NCBI GenBank assembly: GCA_023159155.1
Contig: JAJNNX010000017.1
Location: 620,001-684,000, forward strand
DNA length: 64,000 nt
Source: Ustulina deusta
Taxonomy: Eukaryota; Ascomycota; Sordariomycetes; Xylariales; Xylariaceae
Reading direction: 5' to 3'
Within the stretch, counting starts at the first letter, position 1. Each line of letters begins with the position of its first letter. Of the stretch, positions 11,592-22,239 are shown piece after piece. Position numbers and translations under genes: made by a program. The notes under the pieces were generated by a model that worked only from the letters and a program-made list of their open reading frames with translations, was not told the DNA's origin and made no database searches.

Positions 11592-12713
11592 TCACTTGTA
11601 TGCTACGCCACTAGGGTGGTCGCCGAACCAAATGTGTGACTCCACAGGAGTCGACTGTGTCCTGTTTCGACAGCCTTCTTCTCTCTCTATGTTCCGGCCC
11701 CCGCACTTCCATGCGAAAATGGAACCACATTCAAGTATACAGCCAACTCTAGCCCTCTCAATTGGTCCTGCCGACACGTTATCAAGAATTCGATCTTGCA
11801 ACTCGATAGGCAATCGGTGAGTAAGAGTTCCAGTAAAACGGCCATATGTAGCTTCGAGGAGGAGCTGCAACGCTTCCTCGGAGGGAGGTTCATATCCGTC
11901 AAACAGACGCTCAGGCTTTGTGTATATCTCAGAATCGTTCTTGATTCGATATAGGATGACTTCTCGTACTGTGAGGATTAAGTACGTCTGATATTTGTCA
12001 GACAATGTTGAAGCGATCTGTGATGGGGCTGATGGTGTCGTCTTCGCGAAGTGTTTACGGGCAATGGCAATAGCGTGGGTAATATGGCGAGATACAACAA
12101 TAGATATTCTAGAAACTGGGACAACATCCCCCTTGAGTGGATCCCATTCCGGAAGGTTGTGTAGCCAGACTAGAAAACCACCAGAGCCCTGACGTGAAGT
12201 AGTCGCTTCCACAACATTGAAGTCCAAGGTAGCAATCCTAATAATCGCGCAAGCAAACTTCCGGAACGTTGAGTTATTGTACCGGCCGCAAAGAATGTGC
12301 CTCCACTGAAATGCGAAATCGTTGAGGACCCTGCCAACAAAAGCCCGGCGCCGTCCCAAGCGCTCCGGATCTAGCCCTTTGCGTCGCAAATTCCAGTAAG
12401 GCGATGCGAGGAAAGGCCGAGAACCTGGTTCTGATAGCCTTGGTGGCGCGTAAGATTCAAAGTCGGTAATGGTAACAGAGCGGGCGCGGATAAGGGAAAG
12501 GGGAAGCTGAAGGTGACGATTCTCCTTGTTAAGTCGGAGAACATCATTATCAAGGTCAAAAATCCAGCAGGTCTCGATATGATTTCGTCGGCTATTATAA
12601 AAGGGATTGACAATGTCTTCTTGTTGGTACCATTCTCTAGCGATATTCGAGTACACGACATCAAATGTTGACTCTGAGTTGATGAATACGCTTGTAACCG
12701 AACAACGGACCAT
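11592..12713 (-). CDS. Conserved fungal hypothetical protein
   Basis: A complete, intron-free frame of 373 residues. The C-terminal part, from LPIELQDRILDNVSAG onward to the terminal FGDHPSGVAYK, fits a large uncharacterised protein family of filamentous ascomycetes that often has an F-box-like LP.ELQD..L segment near its end. The N-terminus (MVRCSVTSVFINSEST) is a plausible natural start. No signal peptide or membrane segment. Function unknown; the F-box resemblance is only suggestive. Confidence 0.75.
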   Translation of the reverse strand: MVRCSVTSVFINSESTFDVVYSNIAREWYQQEDIVNPFYNSRRNHIETCWIFDLDNDVLRLNKENRHLQLPLSLIRARSVTITDFESYAPPRLSEPGSRPFLASPYWNLRRKGLDPERLGRRRAFVGRVLNDFAFQWRHILCGRYNNSTFRKFACAIIRIATLDFNVVEATTSRQGSGGFLVWLHNLPEWDPLKGDVVPVSRISIVVSRHITHAIAIARKHFAKTTPSAPSQIASTLSDKYQTYLILTVREVILYRIKNDSEIYTKPERLFDGYEPPSEEALQLLLEATYGRFTGTLTHRLPIELQDRILDNVSAGPIERARVGCILECGSIFAWKCGGRNIEREEGCRNRTQSTPVESHIWFGDHPSGVAYK

Positions 12714-13885
12714 ATTACTAACCTACTGTCTTACCCAAGAGTACTCTTGAGTACAATTGTATCATGTCGTCATCGATGGCGGAACGACATGAAGCGAAGT
12801 AAATAGTCCCTGGCATCATATAAGGATCAAGTGGGATTATTATACGTGCCAAAAACATACCGTATGTACTGATATGAATCCAAGTAGCCATTCTGGAGTT
12901 CTAAGCTAGGAAAGCTAAGATGTGGATGGCGAAACGAATGGAAGAAGATTCTTACGTTGGGTGTGATGTAATTGATTGAGTCGCTGCAAAAAGCATACGC
13001 TGCGCTGCGCGGTCGGATAGAGACAACAACTAGCGGGCTGTTGGTAGACTTGAAGAAGCATGTATGAGTGGATGGCCGCGTGTCTCGGAAGGCAAAGAAT
13101 GTCGTTGCGCGCGCGCGCGTATTTGTGAAGGCTCAGGTTATGGCTGAGGCGGGAAGATAGTGGGGACAGGAGAACAAGAACCCCTGAAACCAGGTGCTAG
13201 ACGTGGCATCTGTTAGGGGACCACTACAGCAGGAGAACCACCAAGAGCAGCACCCTTGGTAGCCCTACAACTGATTACCTTTAGTCTCCACCCAATGCTA
13301 GGCTTTGTCTGCTTATCTCTTGATCCTGAATTGCCCTAGGATCTGCATCTGTTCTATGTTTCCAGAATCTCTGAGATGAGGCTATTCAGCCTTCGCTGAG
13401 TATGAGACATATTGACGGCCGATAGACTTGTATATGTAAATCTAGGGTATCCGGAAGGCTTCCGAATGGAACTATACGGACATTGACGGCCATACCAGAT
13501 TATTGCATATAATTCAATACCTACAAGCCCTCACTAAGCCCTTGTTATATACGTCGTATTGGGAAATCCTTCTGTCAACCACGCCTCAATCGTGCATGTC
13601 ACCCATATAAGAACACTCCTTTTTAGGTGAAAGCTAAATATGATGTGCCTTACAGACCTTGTCCAAATCCAATTATAGACATCATGCCCAGGCCCCTATC
13701 TTTCCTTTGCTCGTATTCGTGGCAGGTGACACATCATCGAAGCGCTCGAATCTAGAACATTTTCATCCTGCATATATAAAGAGAGCCCTCGAAGCAATGA
13801 TGGCTCCCATAGTGACTTGCGTTTACCACCGCCATAGTCGCGGACAAGGTTGTAACTCTCGACGCAACCCCCCTTTCTCTTCAGA
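12714..13885. other. Intergenic; upstream region of two divergent genes
   Basis: About 1.2 kb without a credible gene. It holds a short GC dinucleotide run near 13110 and the TATA box of the next gene at 13773. Nothing else was recognised. Confidence 0.5.
13773..13780 (+). promoter_or_regulatory. TATA box of the small secreted protein gene
   Basis: TATATAAA 106 bases upstream of the ATG at 13886, a normal distance for a fungal promoter with a short leader. Confidence 0.5.
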
Positions 13886-14398
13886 ATGCGCGCTTCGACA
13901 TTCATAACCTCACTCGGGTCATCCCTCTTGGCCGCCGCCTCTTGCCTACCCAGTCCACCGTCGAACTCCACTATCAACCAGCCGTGGACCGTGACAGGGT
14001 ACACGGTGTCAGGTCCAGATGGCCAGGAAGAGGCAACGTTCCGGGTGACGGCGCCTGACAATTACGTGACGGGCGTACGAGGTCTCGACGTGCTTGTAAG
14101 CTACCTTGGCCGATCCCCTCCCACCCCATGAAGTACAATCTCGGCGTAAATTCTTACACCGCCGCAACAGTGCGAGAGGGTCCCGTACGGAATTGAACGG
14201 GACACCGAGTGCGCGTCTGACGAGATGTTCCGCCTGGAGACCAGCGTATCCTATCAGGAGTCGTATCCGAAGGTCCAATTTAAACTCAACCACGTCCAGA
14301 TCGACGCCACGACCACCACCATCGTGACCGGCGAGGACTTCGTCTTGCCCACCGACACCTTCGAGCTTGCCGTCGACACGGTGGCTATTGGCCTTTAG
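13886..14398 (+). CDS. Small secreted cysteine-containing protein, two exons
   Basis: Exon 1 (13886-14095) encodes 70 residues beginning with a signal peptide (MRASTFITSLGSSLLAAASC). A GTAAGC donor at 14096 and CAACAG acceptor at 14170 remove a 75 bp phase-0 intron. Exon 2 (14171-14398) adds 75 residues, starting CERVPYGIERDTEC and ending in VAIGL. The 145-residue product has two cysteines 13 residues apart (C71 and C84) after the cleavage region, likely one disulfide, and no membrane segment. It could be a secreted effector-like or cell-wall protein; the size and strand-rich composition recall AltA1-like folds, but no diagnostic motif is visible. It lies in the accessory region between decaying genes and appears intact. 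Confidence 0.65.
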
Positions 14399-15260
14399 AG
14401 TATTATTCACCATCGGCGGAGTCTACCGCGCCGGGGGGGGGGGGGGGGGGGGAGAAGTCTGTCTGATATCGGCCTAATATGCGCTTGATATTAGAGAAAG
14501 AATTCATTATATGTGAACAAAATGCGACACTAGAGACATTTAGAAGTAAAACTATTAAAGTGCAGCCCTTAGCTAAGATAGAGAAGAGGGCAATGTTTTA
14601 ACAAGGTACATTTTTCCAATGCCATCTTTACAATACACTTCATCTCCACCGGTGAGCGTTTGGGAAGAGATGTAACGGCGAGGCAAGTCCTAGCCGGCCG
14701 GTGCGGGAGAAAGGTTCGGTGATCAAATGTGACGGCCTGACCTAAGTTCACTTTACCGTGGATCGATATACTCTGGTCTTTTCGGGCTGTCGATCTTGAC
14801 GGCTTCAGTTAAAGTAAATGTACAAGTACTGATGCTCCTATCATTAATTCGGCCGGCGGGTTTCTAGCAGGCTGCCGCCGTCCTGGACGCCCGACCAGCT
14901 GGCCCGGCGCCAGATCCATCTTCCTTGTCCCCAAGGTGACGAGCCCCAATCCAACGTCCTCTCGTCTATGGAAGGCCATTAGGACCAAGCCTAACCATTT
15001 ATGGCTTATATTAATTAGAAATAGCTAGTTATGTATATTTAAGAATTTATTAGTTAAAATATAAAATAGTTAACTAATATAAAATAATTTTATTGCTATA
15101 TTTTGTATAGTGTAGTGCTTTTTTTTAGACTACTATAAAAAACAACGCTTATAGTGTTTATATCGTATACGAGCAGAGCTACTAAGTAGCTCAAGCATGT
15201 ATTCATCCCTGTAACCATACCACTTCAATATCTATCCCAATTCAGGACAGCATCAACAAC
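14399..15260. other. Intergenic with a small AT-rich island
   Basis: No gene recognised. About 14998-15175 is a short island of A+T-rich sequence like the 5' block, probably a RIP-degraded repeat fragment. The rest has normal composition. Confidence 0.5.
14433..14452 (+). repeat. Homopolymer run of 20 G
   Basis: Twenty consecutive G, 35 bases after the stop codon of the secreted protein gene. Long runs like this are error-prone in assembly. Confidence 0.9.
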
Positions 15261-16083
15261 ATGGACTTTTACGAAGTGCTTGAAGTTCCTAGAAATGCTG
15301 ATGTAGCTACCATCGAGAAGGCTTTCAGAGCCTTATCTTTGAAACATCATCCAGACAAAGCAAACGTATCCACAGTCCCGACTGGGTACGTGGAGACAAG
15401 GGAAGAGAGAGAAGCCCACGAAGCCCGTAGCCACGAGCGATATGTGAATATCGTTAAAGCCCGCGATAATTACTCTTACTGACTCGAAAAAAAGAAAAGA
15501 GTATGACCAAAAACGGAACGGGGGCCAAGTTCACCGAAGCAGTTTAGTAAGTCAAATACACCAGGTTTTCCCCCACGAAGTGGCCAATACGAGGGAACGA
15601 GCTCTGCAATGAGACAGCCATTTGACAACAGCACCATTGGACGTCTGGACAACCTTGAAGCAGTGTATGTCCAATTACAATACATACATCAAGATCTGTC
15701 CAGGCTCCGGAATGAACTCTAATACTTCGTAGGGCCACGACCGTGGGCTTTCGATCGTGAGCACTTGAACTGCTCCCGGAAATTTGAGGTCGCCGTTTCG
15801 TGGAACATGAAGCTTAGTGATTGGGTCCGATTTTGCAAAGAACGACTGCTTGATCTTCGAAATCCACACAATGTATCTCCGGAAGACAGGGTCGAGAGAG
15901 AGAGTTCGAAGCCGACAAAGTTGAATGCTGCCTTCGCTCGCCCACTCCCCCCCCCCCCCCCCTCTCAGGACCCCAGTGGAACGCTCTTTGACAGATTGCG
16001 TATTGTCTTTGGCCAGTTCCAGTATGGGAAAACAGGCAATAGGCAGACACCTGTATCCCAGTCCCTTTTGCACTACTTATTAG
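15261..16083 (+). pseudogene. J-domain (DnaJ-like) protein pseudogene
   Basis: Starts with a good J domain: MDFYEVLEVPRNADV, then SLKHHPDKANV with the HPD tripeptide that stimulates Hsp70 ATPase. Around 15471-15476 one extra base shifts the frame, after which the end of the J domain (LTDSKKRKEYDQ) follows. A second shift of opposite sense in the G/C run at 15520-15526 restores a Ser/Pro-rich linker (PSSPKQFSKSNTPGF), then a helical segment (LEAVYVQLQYIHQDLSRL). An in-frame TAA at 15720-15722 interrupts it; the same frame continues with YFVGPRPWAFDREHL, SWNMKLSDWVRFCKERLLDL, a polyproline stretch encoded by 16 C, and LFDRLRIVFGQFQYGK. The end is approximate. The TAA would fit CAA to TAA. The three lesions together argue for a decayed gene; alternative introns did not explain them. 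Confidence 0.65.
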
Positions 16084-16269
16084 CATGCAATACGCTTAGC
16101 TGCTTAATTATGTGTTCGCATGTAGTCGCCCAACTCACTCGACACCCCGGATGCTTGACATTTTCCCTTTTCTTAACCTCTCGTTCTTCTCAGATATCCT
16201 CACTCGAAGCCCAGTTGTATCTTACACGGCCTTTACCTTTCTTTCTAGTTCGTATTGATACTCTCCAAT

Positions 16270-18077
16270 ATGCCAAGTCGTATCCCAAACACACTCGCGA
16301 TAGCGGTCACGCTGTTCCTGACCTGGGTAAGTAATGGACCAAAAACATAGGCACACAGAAAACGACTGATACATGTGTGCTCGTACAGAGACTCTGTGTC
16401 CTCGGTTACTGCTTCACACTTCACCCGCTGCGACGATTTCCTGGTCCGTTCATAGCAAAGCTGTCCGGCTTGTATGGTGCCTTCTTGGCCTTGGCGAAAA
16501 GCTCGCATCTCATTATCGCCAGAGATCATCGGAAATATGGTATGTTAGTTGACACGATGCGAGTCTCATCGCGAGGACACAGCAACTAAATGGCTCGTCT
16601 TTGATTCACCATCAACCAGGCCCCTTCATAAGGACCGGTCCCGAAAGACTGACGTTCAATTCCGTGAATGCCGTACAAGGTGAACTTCCTAACTATCCGT
16701 TCTTGAATGACCCTACGATAAGCTGACCAGAGGAGATATCTATTAAAACCCGAGGATGGTGAAGTCGAGCGCATATTGAGCGATGACGGGAAACAAGTCT
16801 TTCAACGTGATAAACGTTAAAGATTGACGAGCATTGTTGCAAACGAAAGATTATTACGCAACCTATTGAAGGCCGCGCTCTTAGGGAATTCCAATACATT
16901 ATTCTCGAGCAAATCGAAATCTTTATCGGCCTGATGTACGAGTCGGCTAAGAACGTACAAGTGGTTAACATGACTGAGCGCTTACAAAGAATGGTGATGG
17001 ATATTATTGGACACCTTGCGTTTGGCTATGCTTTCAATCTTTAGAAGTCGGATACTAATTGTCACCTTCTATCTAGTTTCGATAAAGGACGGGCGTGCAT
17101 TAGCCTTCTCTATGCAGTATCTACTACTTCTACCCCTTGACGGCCTGCCGAAGTTTATCACTAGGAAAACAAGGGAAAGAATATTGAAAACGCTGGGAAT
17201 GATGGTCGCCCAAAGAACCGCTTAGGCCACTTACTCAATGTCTGACTTTTACTCGTTTGCAGCTGGCAATTTGGACGAAGGTTCGGGAGACATCGAGAGC
17301 AGCGAACTTTGGTCTGAGACGTTGGTTTTCGTCTCAGCAGGTCAGTTAAAGCTTTTCGTAGGGTCTCCCGTCTGGAACGCCTTGTTGTTCTAACGTGATA
17401 TCATTCCTAGGTGGAACCCCTCCTGCAACAGTAATGTCGGCCTTGTTGTTGTTTTTTTGTCTCGTTATCCTAAATGTTACGCAGCAGTCGTGGCAGAAAT
17501 TCGTTCCGCCTTCGATCCTGGTAGCTCCATCAAAGAGGGCGCGAAGTTGTCAAGTTGCAGGTACTTGCGTGCTTGTATTGACGAGACCCTCCGATTAGCA
17601 CCGCCCACAATAGGGCCTCTCTGGCGAGAACAGGACCCAGACGACACCGATACAAGTCCTATTAACATCGACGGCCATATCATCCCAAAGGGCACCAATG
17701 TGGCTGTTAGTACCTATGCTCTACACCACAACGAATCAATATTTCCCGATCCCTATCGGTTCCGGCCGGAACGTTGGATTGAATGTGACGACAAGTGTCA
17801 TGCCCTTATGAGCAAGGCCTTTATTCATTTCCTTGTTGGGCCGCGTTCATGTCCGGGGAGGAAGATATCGTATCTGGAAACAAGTGTTACTATTGCGAAA
17901 CTCTTGTGGTATTTTGATTTTGAGAAGCCATCGGGGCCTGTAGGTGAGCTAGGCGGAGGGCAGACCGGGAGGTCAGATGGGAGAGGAAGGGCGGATGAGT
18001 ACCAATTGTACGATGTGTTCTCCGCTGCGCACAACGGCCCTAATCTTTTGTTTCACGTTCGAGAAAACCTACTTTAG
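16270..18077 (+). pseudogene. Cytochrome P450 pseudogene
   Basis: Fungal P450 of the kind annotated near Tri4/Tri11-like or benzoate-hydroxylase-like enzymes. Recognisable in order: hydrophobic anchor (TLAIAVTLFLTW), HPLRRFPGPF proline hinge, YGPFIRTGPERLTFNS, a middle part ending in MVMDIIGHLAFGYAFNL, I-helix (LVFVSAGGTPPAT, with the usual Asp/Thr pair changed to Thr-Pro), ETLR of the K helix, FRPERW, and the heme loop FLVGPRSCPGRK with Cys codon 17850-17852. Splice sites are still visible at 16327/16388, 16540/16619 and 16680/16732. Damage includes in-frame stops at 16744, 16777 and 17042, frameshifts near 16870 and 17095, and an indel in the seven-T run at about 17451-17457. The final 200 codons (17457-18077) are open. 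Not functional as it stands. Confidence 0.8.
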
Positions 18078-19170
18078 CTCTGTCCTGTCAGGATGTGGCT
18101 CACCTGGGCATGTAGCTACCCTAGCAGAACAGTCTCACAGCGAACCAGACTACGCCATCGAGTGGGCAGGATACACTACTTGCTCATTATATATCCGTCG
18201 CGCGATTCGAAATAACTTGCAGCGGGTGTGATGCTCTACCACCCTCGTACGCCTTCCGTCTAGCCCTTGCGGGGAGCGATGGTAGCGCGGGCTCATATAA
18301 CAAAGCTCTCTGTGTCTCATGCAACCATGGGAATGAATCGAAAGACGGGAAAAAATCCCCGCCATCTAAGGGGTCCGGCAAGAAGCATAAATGGGTATCT
18401 TGGGAGCTACAACTGAGCGGCGAATTGACGATGCGAACGTGAGAAATTTCATCAGCCCCTTGGGTCTACCAGGGCGTTATTAAGCATGCGCGCTATTGGT
18501 CACCGCTTGGAAGACTACGTCGACTCTTGAAGAGCAGGAGGGCTGGAGGATGATATTGTTATCTGGGTTTCTTTGGTTGGCTCTATTATCATCTCACTTG
18601 GGCGGACATCCGAGGCGGTCGTGAGATAGCAGAGGAAGAGCCTGACTTCGTACGTGGAGATGACCGAAAAGAGGTTACATGGTGGTGGTCTTTCTCGGTA
18701 AGATAACCGCACTACCTCTCTTTGAAGACGTTGGTGACAAAACGGCCAGTGCAAGAAGGACGCTTTAATCTGACAGTGACTTTTAGAGACTGGGAGCCAA
18801 GCTGGGCTAATGGACCATCACGAGTCGAACCCACTCAAATATCCCGGCCTTTGATGATGCAGTAGGGCGACGCGATATGATTTGATAGGATGATAGAGAG
18901 AGCACTAGATAAGAGGTCTGCCTAGAGCGATGTGACAAGAGAAAGCGATCTATGAGCTTGAATGCGGGGGATGTTGGGCATGCAGGCAGAATTACATACA
19001 TGACGGGGAACTGGAGTTGCCGTAGTCCACCGAATAAGATGTGTCAACATTGTCTTGGGAGAGTTAGTCACCAGCTTATCCTGCAGATGACCGCAGTGCA
19101 ATGCCCAGGTAGCGATCTATTCAAACCAGCTAAAAGCCGGTTGCTACCCATGGTAAACTGTGCTTGATTT
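18078..19170. other. Intergenic with a short CxxC-bearing frame
   Basis: No complete gene recognised. From 18218 to 18442 the plus strand is open for 74 codons and carries two Cys pairs, CSGC and CVSCNHGNE, followed by a Lys/Ser/Gly-rich stretch; it may be a zinc-binding exon remnant. The rest shows nothing. Confidence 0.35.
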
Positions 19171-19965
19171 CTAAGAACTCGCTTCCTGCGCAGCCTGCGA
19201 GTCAATAATGGCAGTGCTGATTGGTCCCAGGTCTGTAATCTGAACAACCTCTGCAGCGGGCAGCCAGCCCTGAGCCGTAGGAAACTTCTCCTCTAGCAAC
19301 CAAACACCTGTGCGGTCCTTTGGCGCTCGAATCGTGCTTATACCCTTGTACGTGTCGCGCATGAGCAGCAGCATGAGCGCTGCCTCGCCCTGCGCAACAC
19401 CCAACTCGAAATCCGTCAGAGGCGGGTTCGAGCTCTTGTCGAGGCGGTTGCGGGTCGTTGCTACCGATTCGACTGTCAGGTAGTTGGTCTTGCTGTCCGC
19501 GAGCAGCTGCAATACGCGCGCAGTATCGAGAGTGTTGCTGTCACCGGAGCTGGCGTCCTGGCGCGTCAGGGAGGCAGGGTGCTCGCCCCCTGGTGTGCTA
19601 TTCAGGTCGGATAGCATGATGCTGGACACTCCAAGGTTTGTGAGTGCGGCCGTGGCCGGGAAAATGCCGAAGTCGGTACTCCAGTTTGTAGCCTCAAAAA
19701 TAGCGTTACCGATATCCTGGGTTGTGATGTTGCGACCATCGTGCGGACTGGACATTATTTTGGTTAGCTGGGGTCGGTAGTACATCGTGCCATGAGGAGA
19801 GGTTATGTACAGGTATCCATGGTTCGCCAAAGTGTTCAGCATCGGGCAAGGGCCCCTGGAATCCGTGCTCTTAGGCTTGACGTATGGTTTGAGCGCAGCC
19901 CGGGAGACAATGGGGCCGGCCGTGCAGACTGTCACTAGCGCGAGAAGGGCAAGGAACTGCATCAT
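19171..19965 (-). CDS. Secreted heme-thiolate peroxidase (chloroperoxidase family)
   Basis: A 264-residue protein that starts with a signal peptide (MMQFLALLALVTVCTAG). The Met at 19965 was chosen because the frame further upstream encodes nothing signal-like. The family mark is RGPCPMLNTLANHGYL (Cys40), where PCP supplies the proximal cysteine thiolate to heme. The distal motif reads Glu128-His129-Pro130 where the well-studied enzymes have Glu-His-Asp, followed by SLTRQDASSGD. Length is normal for the family. Such enzymes oxidise, halogenate or peroxygenate small molecules outside the cell; the substrate is unknown. Several Asn-X-Ser/Thr sites agree with secretion. It looks intact, unlike its neighbours on the left. 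Confidence 0.85.
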   Translation of the reverse strand: MMQFLALLALVTVCTAGPIVSRAALKPYVKPKSTDSRGPCPMLNTLANHGYLYITSPHGTMYYRPQLTKIMSSPHDGRNITTQDIGNAIFEATNWSTDFGIFPATAALTNLGVSSIMLSDLNSTPGGEHPASLTRQDASSGDSNTLDTARVLQLLADSKTNYLTVESVATTRNRLDKSSNPPLTDFELGVAQGEAALMLLLMRDTYKGISTIRAPKDRTGVWLLEEKFPTAQGWLPAAEVVQITDLGPISTAIIDSQAAQEASS

Positions 19966-20976
19966 GAGTATCTGTCGATGGCCAAAACGGATTGTAAACT
20001 GGGAGACAAGCACACTAATAGGGAAACAAGAAGATATTAGCAACCATGAGTAGGTACCGGCCTGGCAGCTAGAGCTCCCCGTTCCTCCATCGCGAATATA
20101 TATATCCGAGCAAAGTGTCTTAACAAATCTCTGTTTCAACTAGATACATCAACAACGGACAAATGCCTGCGGGAAAATGCGTTGATCCTTTTGCGAAGAA
20201 TAAAAAACTTGCAATATAATGGGTTGGCAGAGGTTGGTAATCATTACAATATTACTGGACGATATATTCCCATGTTCTGTACTTGGGGTCTGGATTTCGT
20301 CGATCTCATAGTCGAACGGAGAACAAAGATAAGCGTACACACGAAGAGTGAACTGGTTAAAGTGGCCAGCAGCGGTAGTCATAACACATGTATTTAGCCA
20401 AATTGGAGGGCTACAGATGTACCTGCTGGTACATGGATATCTCGTGCTTCTGTGAGCTCCCGTGATTCTACCCAGGCGCCATTCCCTGTGTGACTTTAGC
20501 CACGTCGGCGTAAGGACCGTGAGGCGTGTTAAGGCTTTCCCGGTCAAGACCGGAGGGACTGATTGCGCGGCGCGGCCAGCAGCGGGCATGCAAACCAATA
20601 TAAGGGGACCATGCAGGCGAGGAGTTTGTTTCCTAAAATGTATATTTTGCTATCAGTCAATTGGTCAACGTTCACTTTATAATGATACCCACGCGCAGGT
20701 AATAAACACAATTCCAAATCACTGATAACTTACATGTCGACATAACCTAGGAGGCGGAAGCGATGATGGTCGTGCATCTACGGTAGGTGATCGAGTGGGG
20801 CGGCGTTATCATCCTCTACAATTAATCCATTGTTGACAGAACTCGGACATTTGGTCCTGTTGCGATACACGAGACGGTATCGCGCAGATGGGGCCATCGC
20901 GTTAGGAGTCGCGTTCTGGCTTGTTAATGCGCTGGAAGCTGCTCACTGAATGGCTGCCGACATAAGCCCGATTCCC
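19966..20976. other. Intergenic between peroxidase promoter and RRP40 3' end
   Basis: Upstream region of the peroxidase gene. A 149-codon minus-strand frame at 20149-20598 has no recognisable feature and is taken as chance. Confidence 0.45.
20096..20106 (-). promoter_or_regulatory. TATA-like element upstream of the peroxidase gene
   Basis: On the minus strand GATATATATAT begins about 135 bases upstream of the chosen ATG. Motif and spacing only. Confidence 0.4.
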
Positions 20977-21775
20977 TCAACTCATTTCCTTAACGAGCTT
21001 TCGTACAAGTTTCTTCTGCTGCTCGACGTTGAGGTCGCCATCGTCCGTCTCCTTCACGGCTCGGCCAACTATCAAAACGGTTTTGACACTGTCACTGTTG
21101 ACCCACAGTTTGCCGTTTCTGCCCACAGCGGTCTCAAAGGCGAGACCAGCCGACCCAAGTTCCTCCAGCACAGCTACCTTGCCCTCTTCAACAGATTTCC
21201 TCATTAGTAACCGCCGAGACATTCCGAGAGATATGTCGTAAAGCATGCCTCCAACCAGGGGACCAAGGCCATCTGCCTTGCCAGTGGCAGGCGAGACACA
21301 TTCCAGCTCCGGGTCCATATGACGATTGGCCAGACACACTCTGGCATATACCAGAGCGCCGTGGGTGAGTTGGGGCCTGGTCTTCTTGGTGGCCATCTCA
21401 AAAGCCAACTGAGGAAGAATGGCGTTGGGAGTGTAGTCGGTGATAGTGACAAAGTAATAATCAGGACCAGGACGCTGGACGGTGCAGATCACCAAATCAC
21501 CAACAGCCGGTATATACTTTGGACTTGGGTCAGCGATGGCAAACTGTGGGATGGGAGGGCTAGAGGCTCACTCTTCCGCCGGTATACTCGACCCATATGG
21601 AGTTCTTCTTGCGGTCTGTGATGAGCTGGCCAGCCACAGTTGGTATCAGCTCGCTCGGCGGCACATGGCGCAGACCCGGGCCAAGCTTCAGTGCCCGTTT
21701 GGGGTGTGATGGTATGAGGGATGTGGGGATCTCGTCTCCCGGCACAACAAAGACGCGATCAGCGTGGGCTGTCAT
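20977..21775 (-). CDS. RRP40: Exosome complex component RRP40
   Basis: Two exons, 247 residues. Exon 1 (21775-21572) gives VVPGDEI and LGPGLRHVPPSEL, the N-terminal strand-rich part. A phase-0 intron (21571-21517) with a GTGAGC donor, CTGAC branch and AAG acceptor follows. Exon 2 (21516-20977) opens with YIPAVGDLVICTVQR, the start of the S1 RNA-binding domain, and later has the KH-type loop VGRNGKLWVN. Length agrees with yeast Rrp40 (240). It is one of the three S1/KH cap proteins of the nine-subunit RNA exosome in nucleus and cytoplasm and does not itself cut RNA. It is transcribed divergently from SSZ1, 464 bp apart. Confidence 0.93.
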
Positions 21776-22239
21776 TATTTAGAGATTCTGGGCGCTGCCG
21801 TGTGAATGAGTATGAGTGGTCCCGGCTGAGGGAATGTGCCCTTGAATTGGCGGGCTTGAAAATGGTAAATGACCCGGCTTGCAAGGGTGGGCTATCAAAT
21901 GTTAATCGGCCGCGATTGACAAGAGATAAGAGATAAGAGATAACCAATTGATACCTAGAGAGATAAAAGAGACGGGGTTGTGTGGCTGACACTGATTAGA
22001 TAATTGGAGGGGCATTTGTGGCTGGAATACAATGACAAAGATGCAAGGGTTTCCGTCACGCTGGGAACTTTCTTTTTTTTTCGGCTGCCAATTTACGAAG
22101 GCAAACCAAACCGCCATACTTCCACACTCCTCTGTTCTGCATCCTGGCCCGCTAATCGGATCTTGACGCTGCCAACACCCTCCCCGTATTTCTCGACGCA
22201 CACACAGAGCCCATTAAAATTGCACGGCATTTAGGAAGC
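21776..22239. promoter_or_regulatory. Bidirectional promoter region RRP40/SSZ1
   Basis: The 464 bp between the two start codons must contain both promoters. It includes three tandem GAGATAA words (21923-21943), which are potential GATA-factor sites, and a pyrimidine-rich tract near 22067-22080 upstream of SSZ1. No TATA box is evident. The regulatory role of the GATA words is only inferred. Confidence 0.5.

Noticed and set aside
20149..20598. 149-codon minus-strand frame upstream of the peroxidase gene
   Set aside because: No domain, odd composition and no splice pattern.
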